Shown here one piece after another: positions 43,907 through 53,018 of a stretch of 64,000 bases of DNA. Within the stretch, counting starts at the first letter, position 1, and every line of letters begins with the position of its first letter. Under the pieces are notes generated by a model. The model had not been told where the DNA came from and searched no databases. It saw nothing but the letters and a program-made list of their open reading frames with translations. Where the stretch lies: positions 186,001 to 250,000 of the forward strand of contig NZ_JBHRSK010000002.1 in the NCBI RefSeq assembly GCF_042643245.1, written 5' to 3'. Position numbers and translations under genes: made by a program. This DNA comes from Acidimangrovimonas pyrenivorans. GTDB lineage: Bacteria > Pseudomonadota > Alphaproteobacteria > Rhodobacterales > Rhodobacteraceae.

Positions 43907-44239
43907 ATGAAGCGCAAGAGAAGCTACTCAAAGGTTACGCGACAAGCCTTGTCGATCCTCGGCAAGCTGATCCGCGTTGGTCGCTCTGAGCGTGGCATGA
44001 CGGCCCAGGACCTTGCCGATCGCGCCGGTATCAGCCGCACGACGCTCTACAACATCGAGAAGGGCGCACCCGGCCCCGAGATCGGCACGGTCTTTGAGGT
44101 CGCCGCACTAGTGGGTGTCCGCTTGTTCGAATTCGACGACCGGACGCTGGCCATGCACAACGCCCGCCTCGATGAAAAACTGACATTGCTGCCGAAGAGC
44201 GTTCGATCCTCCCGACAGGAGGTCGATGATGACTTCTAA
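43907..44239 (+). CDS. hipB: HipB-like antitoxin, XRE-family regulator
   Basis: This 110-residue protein has a central helix-turn-helix (MTAQDLADRAGISRTTLYNI). It binds its operator and neutralises HipA. It overlaps hipA by 14 bases. The C-terminal extension of about 25 residues (LLPKSVRSSRQEVDDDF) is acidic at its end and may insert in HipA. Confidence 0.88.
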   Translation: MKRKRSYSKVTRQALSILGKLIRVGRSERGMTAQDLADRAGISRTTLYNIEKGAPGPEIGTVFEVAALVGVRLFEFDDRTLAMHNARLDEKLTLLPKSVRSSRQEVDDDF

Positions 44240-45551
44240 GCTCACGCAGCACAAAGAGGCCTATGTCTGGATTTGGCTTCCGGGGGAGACGGAGCCTGTC
44301 GTTGCCGGCCGCATCACCCAGAGCGATGGCGAAGGCCCTTTCTCCTTCAATTACGGCGCCAGCTACCTGAGCCGTGGGGACGCGATCCCGATCTACGAGC
44401 CCGAGCTCCCGCTCCGCCGCGGCCTGATCGAACCGGCCGCCGGCCTGTCCATGGCCAGTTGCATTCGGGACGGCTCGCCTGACGCCTGGGGCCGCAGAGT
44501 CATCATCAACCGTTTGGTGGGCGCCAAGGCCGCCGAGGCCGAAGCCCGCGACATCACCGAACTCACCTACTTGCTTGAATCGGGCTCGGACCGGATCGGC
44601 GCGCTCGACTTTCAGGAATCCGCCACGGAGTACGTCCCGCGCCTCAAGGCAGAGGCCTCGTATGAGGAACTGCTCGAAGCCGCTGAACGTATCGAAAAAG
44701 GCGTCCCGCTGACACCGGCGCTCGACCAGGCATTGAACCACGGCACGTCGATCGGCGGCGCCCGCCCCAAGGCTTTGATCGACAATGGCGACACCAAGCT
44801 GATCGCAAAGTTTTCGTCGAGCACGGACCTCTACAGTGTCGTGAAGGCTGAATTTATTGCCATGAAGCTGGCCGCTGCCTGCGGCCTCAATGTTGCACCC
44901 GTCTCGATGATCGCGGCGGCGGGCAAGGACGTGCTGCTGATCGAACGCTTCGACCGGATCAAAGCAAACGGTGGCTGGCAACGTAACGCTATGGTTTCAG
45001 CTTTGACGATGCTCGGCTTGGATGAAATGATGGCACGCTACGCCTCATACGAAGAGCTCGCCGAGATCATCCGCCATCGCTTCACCAACCCGAAGGAAAC
45101 GCTCAGAGAACTCTACGGCCGGATCGTATTCAACATCCTTTGCGGCAACACGGACGACCATGCCCGCAACCACGCCGCCTTCTGGGACGGCAAGATGCTG
45201 ACCCTCACCCCGGCCTATGACATCTGCCCACAAGGCAGAACCGGCAACGAGGCGACACAGGCCATGCTCATCAAGGGCGGGAACCGCATGAGCACGCTCC
45301 GCAGTTGCCTCGCGGCCGCCCCCGACTTCCTACTCGCGGAGAACGACGCCAAGACCATCATCGAACAACAGATCGCAACGATCGCTGGTGAGTGGGACGC
45401 CATGTGCGACCATGCCAAGCTAACCGAAACTGACAAGAACCTGTTCGGCGGCCGGCAGTTCTTGAACCCGTACTGCACCGACGGCCTCGGCGCTGAGCAC
45501 GAAGCGTTGATCGAGAGATTTGACCAGGCGCGCGCGCAGATTACGGTATAA
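44226..45551 (+). CDS. hipA: HipA-family serine/threonine kinase toxin
   Basis: This 441-residue protein has the HipA core: GTSIGGARPKALI (glycine-rich loop), LIAKFSSSTD with the ATP lysine, NTDDHARNHAAFW with the catalytic Asp and Asn, and LTPAYDICP as the metal loop. HipA of E. coli phosphorylates glutamyl-tRNA synthetase; the target of this homologue is unknown. The start may be 44226 or 44229. It ends four bases before the convergent relaxase gene. Confidence 0.9.
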   Translation: MMTSKLTQHKEAYVWIWLPGETEPVVAGRITQSDGEGPFSFNYGASYLSRGDAIPIYEPELPLRRGLIEPAAGLSMASCIRDGSPDAWGRRVIINRLVGAKAAEAEARDITELTYLLESGSDRIGALDFQESATEYVPRLKAEASYEELLEAAERIEKGVPLTPALDQALNHGTSIGGARPKALIDNGDTKLIAKFSSSTDLYSVVKAEFIAMKLAAACGLNVAPVSMIAAAGKDVLLIERFDRIKANGGWQRNAMVSALTMLGLDEMMARYASYEELAEIIRHRFTNPKETLRELYGRIVFNILCGNTDDHARNHAAFWDGKMLTLTPAYDICPQGRTGNEATQAMLIKGGNRMSTLRSCLAAAPDFLLAENDAKTIIEQQIATIAGEWDAMCDHAKLTETDKNLFGGRQFLNPYCTDGLGAEHEALIERFDQARAQITV

Positions 45552-45555
45552 GAAC

Positions 45556-47124
45556 CTAGTCCCCGTCACGGCTCATCTTGTAGCCGCGACCGCGCCGGCG
45601 CCTCTCACCGGCATTGTCTGCATGCCGATCCCATTTGTTGCGAAGATCGTCACCGTCATCACCGTCACCATCATCATGCTCACCATGATGATCGGCTTGC
45701 GCGGCTTCGTTGAACTCATCACCAAGCGCACCCTCTCGGGAAAGCCGCGGATCGGTACGCTGAACGCGCTCGGTCTCTTCTTTGGCGCCCCGCTTCGCCT
45801 CCTGTTTCGCGCGGTTCTTGAGTGCCTCGCGCTTGAGGTCACGCTCAAGCGACGCGCGTTCGCGCAAATCGATCTTGTCGAGCGCTTTTCTCTGCCCTTC
45901 GAGCGCGATCTTTTCACGTTCGTGGCGGCGCTCCAGCGCTTCGTTCTCCAAGCGATGCCGCTCGCGGGGATCAAGTCCGGTCCGCTCGGCAATATGGCCG
46001 AGAACTGATTGCAGCGCGGGCGTTCCCGATATCAGGTCGGCAACCTTTGAACGCATCCGGAACAGCCTACCGGACGCCTCTTCATGCTGAGCGGCGTGAA
46101 GGACGAGCCGCTCTTGCTGCTGGGCGAGAAGCATGGCCTGTTCGGTCTGTGCGAGCTTTTGGCGTCGCGCCGCCTGGGCGCGCTCCATCGCCTTCCATTT
46201 TTCGGCCATGACGCGCTTGATCTTCTCGTCGCGATCATCACGCTGATGCTGCTCATCTTCATCACGATCATGATCGCGATCCTGCTGTTCCCGCGCGCGC
46301 TCCTCGGCAGCCTTCAGGCGCTCTCTCGCCTGCTCTTTGGCCAGTTCGACGGACGGCAACTTGGCCGGATCGAGAGCGCCAAGCCGCTCGATCATGTCTC
46401 TGTATTTCACACCCTTGACGTAACGCGAGAGGCTGTGCACGTCGCCAAACTGATCGACGAGGACATACGGCCGACGGTCGCCGTTGGCGAGGATGTAGCC
46501 CTTCTCTTCGAGCGCGTTGCGGAACGCACCGGCGTTGTCGGCGGCGTTGTAGGCCTGCGTCACCTCGGCACGGCGCTGCTCGGGCGTGATGCCGGTTTTC
46601 TTTTGCTGGGCGCGTTCGGCGAGGCTTGCTTCGAGCTTTTCTTTCTTGAACTGCTCTCGCTGTTTCCATGCCTTGAGACCCTCGGGCAGCTCGTGTCCGT
46701 ATTGCTCGGCAAGCTGCACCGCCATGTCGCAGAGCTTGCGGCGATCATGGGCCATGTGGATGGCCTTGAGATCAAGGGCGTCGATGCGCGACCAGACGAC
46801 GTGCGCATGCTCGCGGCCGTCCTTGATGTGGAAGACGATGGCCCGCGGCTGTTCGTTCAATCCGAGCCTGTTTTCGATGGCTTCGATGGCCTCGAAATAC
46901 TGCTCCCGCGACAGTTCCTCGCTCGGATTGACGGACAGGCTGTAAAGCGCATTTCGGGCTTTTGTGCCGGACGCGATGGCCTCGAATTCCGCAAAGGCGC
47001 CGTGCAGATCATCCGCAATTGTTCCGCGGAGTTCTGCAATCTCGACCTCCTCATTGTCGTAGGCATTGAGCAGGTGTGTGGCGAGATCGGAGCCTCCGGC
47101 GCGGGCATTTCCCTTGAGGATCAT
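45556..47124 (-). CDS. MobA/VirD2-like relaxase
   Basis: This 522-residue protein has an N-terminal relaxase domain. Its metal-binding histidines are in FHIKDGREHAHVVWSRID (about 97-114), and a likely catalytic Tyr is in LLNAYDNEE near residue 22. The C-terminal half is a highly charged coiled coil with an Asp/His/Arg-rich tail. It would nick oriT and lead the strand into a mating channel. It lies nine bases after the MobC-like gene. Confidence 0.85.
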   Translation of the reverse strand: MILKGNARAGGSDLATHLLNAYDNEEVEIAELRGTIADDLHGAFAEFEAIASGTKARNALYSLSVNPSEELSREQYFEAIEAIENRLGLNEQPRAIVFHIKDGREHAHVVWSRIDALDLKAIHMAHDRRKLCDMAVQLAEQYGHELPEGLKAWKQREQFKKEKLEASLAERAQQKKTGITPEQRRAEVTQAYNAADNAGAFRNALEEKGYILANGDRRPYVLVDQFGDVHSLSRYVKGVKYRDMIERLGALDPAKLPSVELAKEQARERLKAAEERAREQQDRDHDRDEDEQHQRDDRDEKIKRVMAEKWKAMERAQAARRQKLAQTEQAMLLAQQQERLVLHAAQHEEASGRLFRMRSKVADLISGTPALQSVLGHIAERTGLDPRERHRLENEALERRHEREKIALEGQRKALDKIDLRERASLERDLKREALKNRAKQEAKRGAKEETERVQRTDPRLSREGALGDEFNEAAQADHHGEHDDGDGDDGDDLRNKWDRHADNAGERRRRGRGYKMSRDGD

Positions 47125-47133
47125 GGCGACACC

Positions 47134-47487
47134 TCAAGGCTCGCGCCCGAGCGCCAAAAGGAGCACGGTTCGCATTTCTGCGAGGTCACGCTGCGCGGCA
47201 ATGATGAGTTCTGACAGATGCTCGTGATTGCCCTGCGCCCGCGCCTCCTTGAGCGAATAGGCCAGCGGTCCGAGCACGGCGAGAATGCGGGCGGCGAATT
47301 CGCGATCGATGGGCGGCGTACGGGTCGATCGTAGGGGCGTTTGATCGAGCAATGCATAGCGGATTAGACCGGCAACAGGCACACCGGCGGCGTCAGCCTG
47401 AGCTTTCACGAGCGCAGCTTCCTGCTCGTTGAAACGCGCCTTGAGCGTAATCTGGCGCTGCCTGTTTTCGCTGCCGCTGCGGGCCAT
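47134..47487 (-). CDS. MobC-like mobilisation accessory protein
   Basis: The chosen start (MARSGSENRQRQITLKARFN) gives 117 residues with a ribbon-helix-helix look and a helical tail (LSELIIAAQRDLAEMRTVLL). In mobilisable elements such proteins bind oriT and help the relaxase. The gene is immediately upstream of the relaxase gene and downstream of the hairpin array. A start at 47514 would add nine basic residues. Confidence 0.7.
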   Translation of the reverse strand: MARSGSENRQRQITLKARFNEQEAALVKAQADAAGVPVAGLIRYALLDQTPLRSTRTPPIDREFAARILAVLGPLAYSLKEARAQGNHEHLSELIIAAQRDLAEMRTVLLLALGREP

Positions 47488-47546
47488 CGTCTTGCTTCCT
47501 TTCACCCTCCTCACACCGGCTGCACGGCCGTTTCCGTGCTCGTCGT

Positions 47547-47887
47547 CCAGGGTGCGAAAGCCCTGGTTGATGGGGTTCCAAGGGGAGAGCCAAGGTCTCC
47601 ATTTGGTCGTCGTCCAGCGCCGAAACGCTGGTGCACGGGTTCAGTCCAGATGGGAGAGGCAAATCTCCCAAGTCTGGTCGTTGGTTCAGGAGATCGAAAT
47701 CTCCTGATCAGGTTTCCAAAGGGCTCGAAGGCTCTTTGGTCGTGGTGCAGCAACGAAATGCTGCCTGCGGAAACACCGGGGGCCGAGAATCGGTCTCCAA
47801 GGTGCTTTCCGCACAAGCCGGGGATGGAACGGGGGCGGCACTTGAGCCCCCTTCCCAAGATGGCGCGGGGACCCCGCGCACATCTTG
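47547..47887. ncRNA. Array of ten hairpins with four CGAAA-loop modules
   Basis: Ten consecutive inverted repeats fill 340 bases. Short hairpins with a CGAAA loop sit at 47547-47566, 47614-47631, 47687-47706 and 47747-47764. They alternate with longer ones at 47578-47606, 47646-47677, 47716-47739 and 47767-47812; two GC hairpins follow at 47831-47851 and 47856-47887. Stems differ in sequence but keep pairing, and each short hairpin is preceded by TCGT, so this is a repeated structured unit of 59-74 bases. Whether it works as RNA or as folded DNA at oriT is open, and the strand is not known. Confidence 0.6.
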
Positions 47888-48145
47888 TACTCCCTGCTAA
47901 CGACCTATGGGTTCAGGATACGGCTACAAGTTTAGGATATTGTTAACGCCTGCTCTGTATCCCGCAGCCAGCAAGCGATCCTTTTGATTTTCTTTCACTT
48001 TTACCTGAATTTTTCTGGCGCGACAAGGATTGGACACGCACGCATTTTCGGCGCCTCCCGTTCTCAGCCGAGGGCCAGAACAGGTCGGCGCAGATTGTGG
48101 CGGATCATTACGAGCCCTCCTCCTGAAGCCGGTCATGCCAGAGCA
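47888..48145. other. Gene-free spacer, possible oriT region
   Basis: No gene is seen. The stretch is AT-rich at 47920-48020. It sits between the hairpin array of the mob operon and the next gene, where an origin of transfer would be expected. No nic consensus could be recognised. Confidence 0.3.
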
Positions 48146-48961
48146 TTAGGGACGGTCGTCAGCGCTCACTGGCCCCTCGACCCTCGTTAGGCGAAGGAAG
48201 CTGACGGGATCACCACCGATGACGTTCTCTTCTTCAATCATCGGGCCTTCGAGCGTGGTGCGCCCGTTGCCACGTGTTTCTGTCACATCATGCAGGATGG
48301 CGAAGGACGCGCGCCCGCTCTCGAAGGTCACGAACAAGAAGGCCTTCGGCGCGATCAGCATCATCAAGGACTGATTGTAGGGCTTCGATATTTTCAGGTT
48401 TTCCCAAGACGCGCTTTCAGAAAGACTCTCCTCGTCCACCCCGACGATTTGACCGTGAACTTTCAGGTATGGACCATAGCTTGAGGGGAGCAGAATGAAG
48501 AAGATGTGGTTTTCCGACTGGAGATTGTCGGCGTCGCGATCGCGGCAATAACTTTGGCTCCAAACGCTGTACCGACCTTGATATGGCGCGATTTCGTTGT
48601 CGGCTTCCGGCAACCGGTTGGCCTCAAACTCAGGCGTATGAAAAAACGGCGCACCTGATTGCGCTGAGCGTTCGATCATTGTGCGCACGAGCGTGACGAA
48701 ATCCGGTTCGTTCTCGCCACGCGCCTCGACACTCAGAAACTTGCGGTAGCGCAGGACTTTTTCATCCTCAGTGCGGACTTCGTTGCGCAGAAACCGCTGA
48801 AGTGAGCGCACATCGATATAGGACTGATCGGTTCGGTCCAGCGCGTAGCTCATCCGCTCCTGCAAACGCGGCGCCCCGATACCGTGGCGTTCCTGGTAGT
48901 CTTTCAGACGGTCGCGGATACGGTCGCGTTCATCATCATCAATGACAGGGATTTTTCGCAT
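48146..48961 (-). CDS. Unknown island protein with possible N-terminal HTH
   Basis: This 271-residue protein is not recognised. Residues 1-80 are helical and charged, and IDVRSLQRFLRNEVRTEDEK could be part of a DNA-binding domain. The remainder alternates beta strands and loops (IFFILLPSSYGPYLKVHGQI, AFLFVTFESGRASFAILHDV), like a small ligand-binding domain. There is no signal peptide or membrane segment. It lies just upstream of the array and the mob operon, on the same strand, so a regulator of transfer genes is possible. Confidence 0.55.
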   Translation of the reverse strand: MRKIPVIDDDERDRIRDRLKDYQERHGIGAPRLQERMSYALDRTDQSYIDVRSLQRFLRNEVRTEDEKVLRYRKFLSVEARGENEPDFVTLVRTMIERSAQSGAPFFHTPEFEANRLPEADNEIAPYQGRYSVWSQSYCRDRDADNLQSENHIFFILLPSSYGPYLKVHGQIVGVDEESLSESASWENLKISKPYNQSLMMLIAPKAFLFVTFESGRASFAILHDVTETRGNGRTTLEGPMIEEENVIGGDPVSFLRLTRVEGPVSADDRP

Positions 48962-49045
48962 GACCGTTCCGCAATCTTCTTATTAGGTATGCTGGCAGAC
49001 TAGATGCGCCGCCCCCCTGAGCCAAGGGCGCGACGCCAAGTGCTA

Positions 49046-49345
49046 TCAGAACAAGCTCATCTGCTTGCTCTCTTCGACGTAGCGCGGCCACGCGGGCGAT
49101 AGCGCCGCCTCTTCGAGCCAGGCGGTGACGTATTCGACCGGAGTGCCGTAGGCCTCGACCTGCTCTCGCTGTACGAAGTGGGATCGATAGCCTGTTTCGG
49201 TCATCGGCAACGGTTGGCGCCCCTCGGCGCGAAGCTGGATGTGGGCGATCGGATAGATATCCGAATTGTGCCACTTGGCTTCCCAGTTGATCTCGATGGC
49301 GATGCCCTGCCACTCGATCTCATATGTTTCGATCGCGCGGGTCAT
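49046..49345 (-). CDS. Conserved small island protein (99 aa)
   Basis: The protein begins MTRAIETYEIEWQGIAIEIN and contains THIQL-like strands (IAHIQLRAEGRQPLP) and YRSHFVQREQVEAYG. It resembles small proteins common beside DUF2958 genes in alphaproteobacterial ICEs; no function is known. It is the last of a tight four-gene minus-strand run (50172 to 49046), with four-base overlaps at 49342-49345 and 49572-49575. Confidence 0.6.
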   Translation of the reverse strand: MTRAIETYEIEWQGIAIEINWEAKWHNSDIYPIAHIQLRAEGRQPLPMTETGYRSHFVQREQVEAYGTPVEYVTAWLEEAALSPAWPRYVEESKQMSLF

Positions 49346-49575
49346 CGCTCACCTACCTTCGCGACGCGGTACTCGTCGCGGTGATAGCCATCATCGGGGT
49401 GGCGTTCGCCGTCCGCGATCTGGAACGCTATTTCTTCGAAGAAGCTGTCCAGTTCGCCTTCGGCCTCGGCTCGGGTCGCGAAGATTTCGCGACCCACGGC
49501 TCTGCCGGGAATGTGCCTCAGCCAGGTATTCGTCCAGCCGTCACGGAAGTTGTAGTGCTGTACTTCGTAGCTCAT
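49342..49575 (-). CDS. Conserved small island protein (77 aa)
   Basis: The start at 49575 (MSYEVQHYNFRDGWTNTW) overlaps the preceding stop as ATGA and is preferred over the long basic extension to 49743. The protein is aromatic and acidic (EAEGELDSFFEEIAFQI). No domain is recognised. It is coupled on both sides. Confidence 0.6.
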   Translation of the reverse strand: MSYEVQHYNFRDGWTNTWLRHIPGRAVGREIFATRAEAEGELDSFFEEIAFQIADGERHPDDGYHRDEYRVAKVGER

Positions 49576-49931
49576 GCGACGATCCTCCCGTGTTTGTGGG
49601 CGATCTCGGCATATTCGCCTAGACTGCGTTCGGGGCAGAAATGCCTGTCGCGTTCGGCGGGAAGCCCAAGGGCGCCACGGATGCTCTCGATTTCGGAAAT
49701 CCGGACGGTGCCGAGTTCGGCGCATCCGAACCCGATGTCGCAAAGACCGAAGGCGATATCGGGATCATCGGGATCGAGTTCCGATATGAGCCAGGTACAG
49801 TTCGCATCGGGTGTGAACAGTTTGACGACCGGTTTGTGCTCGGGCGGCTCCTGGCCTTCGGCGAGGGCCGCCGCGGTGGAGCGGCCCTGCGCGATTAGTT
49901 GTTCATATTGGTCTGCAAGGATCAGCTTCAT
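49572..49931 (-). CDS. DUF2958-domain protein
   Basis: This 119-residue protein has the DUF2958 core: KPVVKLFTPDANCTWLISEL and DPDIAFGLCDIGFGCAELG. This family is nearly confined to plasmids and ICEs and has no known activity. It sits between two other small genes with overlap or near-contact. Confidence 0.82.
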   Translation of the reverse strand: MKLILADQYEQLIAQGRSTAAALAEGQEPPEHKPVVKLFTPDANCTWLISELDPDDPDIAFGLCDIGFGCAELGTVRISEIESIRGALGLPAERDRHFCPERSLGEYAEIAHKHGRIVA

Positions 49932-49935
49932 CGGA

Positions 49936-50172
49936 TCAGCCCTCCTTGTGCGGATTGAACGTAGCGGGCAGGATCACGAGCCGGCCTTCAGTGGCGGCGA
50001 GCGGTGTGCGCAGCGCGCCTTTGAAGCCTTTGCCGGATTTCGTCGGCCAGAGGCCGGAAAGCTCGGTCCAGTGCGGTTCACCTTCCGGCGTATCCTGTAC
50101 GAGCCAGGCACGGAATTTCGGGCGCGAGCCGTTGCTCTTTTCGGCCGGATTGTTTTGCGTGGCGTTAGTCAT
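49936..50172 (-). CDS. Small island protein (78 aa), ICE type
   Basis: The start at 50172 (MTNATQNNPAEKSNGSRPKF) follows GGAGA on the minus strand; longer frames to 50337 lack support. The middle is beta-rich (FRAWLVQDTPEGEPHWTEL) and ends in RLVILPATFNPHKEG. It occupies the slot where alphaproteobacterial ICEs often carry DUF736-like single-domain proteins; family membership is not certain. It heads the four-gene run. Confidence 0.6.
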   Translation of the reverse strand: MTNATQNNPAEKSNGSRPKFRAWLVQDTPEGEPHWTELSGLWPTKSGKGFKGALRTPLAATEGRLVILPATFNPHKEG

Positions 50173-50810
50173 TTTAGTCTCCTTTTCTTGCGGGCTGGCC
50201 CCATGCCAGCCGATGCCGACGCGTCCGGCGTATGCGTCGGGGCGGCTGCAACGCATTGTTGGGGGGACCGCAACGGAGCATCGCGACGGCAGCGGGGGAG
50301 CCGACAAAGCAAGTTGCAGCGCCGAGCCCCGCGTCATGCGCCAGCTTCGTGCATGGTCTGGCGATGTGGGTTGCCCTTGCTGAAATCAGGGGAGACGAAG
50401 ACCAACGCATGCACCGCGATCGATCGGCGTGCAGCGTCTTGCATACGCAATTCGTCCAGCACGGTCAGAGACCGAACCCGAACCCGCGCAGGCCGTTTCC
50501 AAGACCTCGGAAATCATGAAGGCGAAGGCATAGCGCCTGCAAACCCGACGGGACCAAACTCGGTCGTTCTCGCCCGCGCTCAATGCCGCCAATGGGCACG
50601 TGAAGCCCGCCGCAGCATGTGTTGAACAAGTCAAGCGCGAGGGATCGTCACCTCTTTGGCCAAGACAAGATGGCTTGGGGCGCAGCTGCGCCTAGAGCCC
50701 GGTCCGGCACGGGCGCGCCCTCGGGCTTCCGTGTCCAATGCGTGTCGTCGCAATCCCGAGCCCTGCACCCAAGTCACAATTCAAGAGAACGATCTTGAAC
50801 GGAGTGCGGC
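50173..50810. other. Divergent intergenic region, 638 bases
   Basis: The spacer separates the small-gene run (minus) from the coupling-protein operon (plus) and should hold both promoters. Short open frames are present, but none has a ribosome site plus a recognisable product. AACCCGAACCCG at about 50471-50487 is a small tandem repeat. No further structure is evident. Confidence 0.4.
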
Positions 50811-52442
50811 ATGGGCCTGCCAAGTTTCATCGCGATCGGGGTGATCGTCGTCATCTTCGTCTTGCTGTTCCTGACGGGCAGCGAAGGCGAACCGACCACC
50901 TATGGCTCGGCAACGTGGCTCGATATCGGCGCCGCTCTTCGCAAGGGCTACTTCAAGGGCAAGGGTATATTGGTCGGTGATTGGGCCGGCCTCTTGCCCG
51001 TGCACTACGAAGACACACACGCGATCACGCTTGGCCCGTCTGGCAGCGGCAAAGGCACAAGTGCTATTTTGCCGAACCTGCTCGACAGCCCATATGTCTT
51101 CCTCTTCTGCCCTGGGGGCGAGAACACGGCGATCGTCATCAAAGATCGCCGTGCGAAAGGTGATGTTCTCGGGATCATCAATCCGTTCAGCATGCATGAC
51201 GGAGAACCTTGGAACCTTCCTCGGCACGGCTTCAACCCGCTCGATATCCTCGACCCGAGAGACCCGCAATTCGCGGCCCATGCCGAGTTGCTCGCCGACC
51301 TTCTGACGCCGCGCAGCGGCAAGGAAGGCGGATCGAGCCAATTCTTCAAAGATTCCGCCCAAGGCTGGAAGCAGGCCGTCATCATCTACATCATGGTGCG
51401 CCTGCCCGAGAAGGACCGACACCTCGGCACACTATATCGGCTGTGCAACCTGCCGGCCCGTGACTGGAAAAAGCTCCTCAAGGACATGCAGAAATGCACG
51501 GCGGCCGAAGGGCTGGTCGCGATCGAAGCCTCCGCGATGGAACGCCGCGAGGTTCAGGCTCCGGAAGAATTCTCGGCCATCATGTCCACAGTGCAGCAAG
51601 ATTTGCGCTGGCTGGCCGATCCGCTCGTGCGCGAAAACCTCAAGCGCAGCGACGTGGATTTCGGGGCCCTGAAGGGGATCGATCGCCACGGCAACAAGGT
51701 CAACGGCTGCCTGATCTCGGTAGTGCTGCCGCTTGAATATAGCGAGACGCATGCTGCCATCACACGCCTCGCTCTTGGCTGCGCGATCTGGACGATGCAG
51801 CGCGCCCCGCTCCCGCGTGGCAAGGTGCTGTTCATCATCGATGAAGCGGCTTCGCTTCAGAAGATCACGCGTTTTCCGAACTGGCTGGCGACGCTGCGCA
51901 AGTACCGCGTCGTGCTTTGGCCGATCTTCCAGAACATCGGGCAGGTTAAAGCGCTCTATGGCCAGGAATGGGACACCTTCATCGCCAATTGTGGCCTTCG
52001 GCAGTTTCTCGGCGCAGCCGATCTCCAGACGGCGCAATACGCCCACCACCTGCTCGGCGAGCATACGACGCACACGATATCGGTGAACCACGAGGGCAAG
52101 GAGAACACCTCCGAGGCCAAACGCTCGCTGATGACCGTGGACGAGATTCTGTACCTCGATAGCAGCTCACAGATCGTTTTCTCGGGCAGTGATCGGCCGA
52201 TGCGGCTCATCAAGACGCCCTACTGGGAGCGCCCGGAATTTCGGGGGCGGTTCAACCCGAATCCGTACATCGAGAAGCGGACACCACGGAATTTCAGCGC
52301 GCCGTTCAAGAAGGCGATCGGCGATCTGTTCTACGCGATCGCATGGGCCACAGCGCCCCATCCGACCGCCCTCAAGCTCTATCTCATCGCCATCACCGTG
52401 GCCGGTTTCACCATCTATTTCGACGTTACGGGGACGCTATGA
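50811..52442 (+). CDS. VirD4/TraG-type coupling protein
   Basis: This 543-residue ATPase would bring the relaxase-DNA complex to a type IV channel. It has one N-terminal membrane segment (IAIGVIVVIFVLLFL). Walker A is LGPSGSGKGTS near residue 75, Walker B is LFIIDEAASLQ near 340, and TLRKYRVVLWPIFQN follows. It is somewhat short, and a further hydrophobic segment closes the protein (LYLIAITVAGFTIYF), which is unusual because the C terminus is normally cytosolic. It overlaps the next gene by four bases. Confidence 0.88.
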   Translation: MGLPSFIAIGVIVVIFVLLFLTGSEGEPTTYGSATWLDIGAALRKGYFKGKGILVGDWAGLLPVHYEDTHAITLGPSGSGKGTSAILPNLLDSPYVFLFCPGGENTAIVIKDRRAKGDVLGIINPFSMHDGEPWNLPRHGFNPLDILDPRDPQFAAHAELLADLLTPRSGKEGGSSQFFKDSAQGWKQAVIIYIMVRLPEKDRHLGTLYRLCNLPARDWKKLLKDMQKCTAAEGLVAIEASAMERREVQAPEEFSAIMSTVQQDLRWLADPLVRENLKRSDVDFGALKGIDRHGNKVNGCLISVVLPLEYSETHAAITRLALGCAIWTMQRAPLPRGKVLFIIDEAASLQKITRFPNWLATLRKYRVVLWPIFQNIGQVKALYGQEWDTFIANCGLRQFLGAADLQTAQYAHHLLGEHTTHTISVNHEGKENTSEAKRSLMTVDEILYLDSSSQIVFSGSDRPMRLIKTPYWERPEFRGRFNPNPYIEKRTPRNFSAPFKKAIGDLFYAIAWATAPHPTALKLYLIAITVAGFTIYFDVTGTL

Positions 52443-53005
52443 CACCTGATGTTTCAGATCCCAGCATCTACCAGATGTTCGCAAGTGGCTATTTCTTGCT
52501 CCTCCTCTTCTGGTTCATCAATCCGGCCGGAGTAGAGGCGATCCTCACGCTGATCTTCTACCTGCTCGCCGGGATCGTCCTCGCGCTCGGGTTTCTGCTG
52601 AGCCTGCTGCGCACGCTGCTGCGCTACGCATGGCGCGGTAATCGCCGGTTCATGCCAAGTCTCGGACGCCTCGCTCTCCTGCTCGGCTTCGTCATCCTCG
52701 AAGCCTTCAGGCGAACACCGCCCGAACCGGAGTTCGAAGACCCCGAGCCGGATTTCGACGCCGAATACGATCCTGATCCGGAACCAGAGCCTGGCCCGAG
52801 ACCAACACCCAAGCCGGTCGACAAGATCGGTTGGGCGCTCGCGGTCCTCGGCCTGACACGGGACGAGCTGACGCCCGAGGCCCTCAAGCGAGCCTATCGG
52901 ACGGCCATCAAGGCCGCACACCCGGACCTCACGGGAAGCACCGAAGAAGCCGTGCGGATCAACCAGGCGCGCGACGCGATCCGTCAGCATTTCAACTGGA
53001 GCTAA
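52439..53005 (+). CDS. Membrane-anchored J-domain protein
   Basis: This 188-residue protein has two N-terminal membrane segments (FLLLLFWFINP, ILTLIFYLLAGIVLALGFLL). An acidic Pro/Asp/Glu linker follows, then a C-terminal J domain with the HPD tripeptide in AIKAAHPDLTGSTEEA. J domains recruit DnaK. Coupled to the T4CP gene by an ATGA overlap, it may help assemble or unfold transfer substrates; this is inference. Confidence 0.8.
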   Translation: MTPDVSDPSIYQMFASGYFLLLLFWFINPAGVEAILTLIFYLLAGIVLALGFLLSLLRTLLRYAWRGNRRFMPSLGRLALLLGFVILEAFRRTPPEPEFEDPEPDFDAEYDPDPEPEPGPRPTPKPVDKIGWALAVLGLTRDELTPEALKRAYRTAIKAAHPDLTGSTEEAVRINQARDAIRQHFNWS

Positions 53006-53018
53006 GAAGGAGAAGACC

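Noticed and set aside
47521..47900. CRISPR array or retron RNA
   Set aside because: The repeated units share structure rather than a constant repeat, spacing varies, and there are no cas genes or reverse transcriptase nearby.
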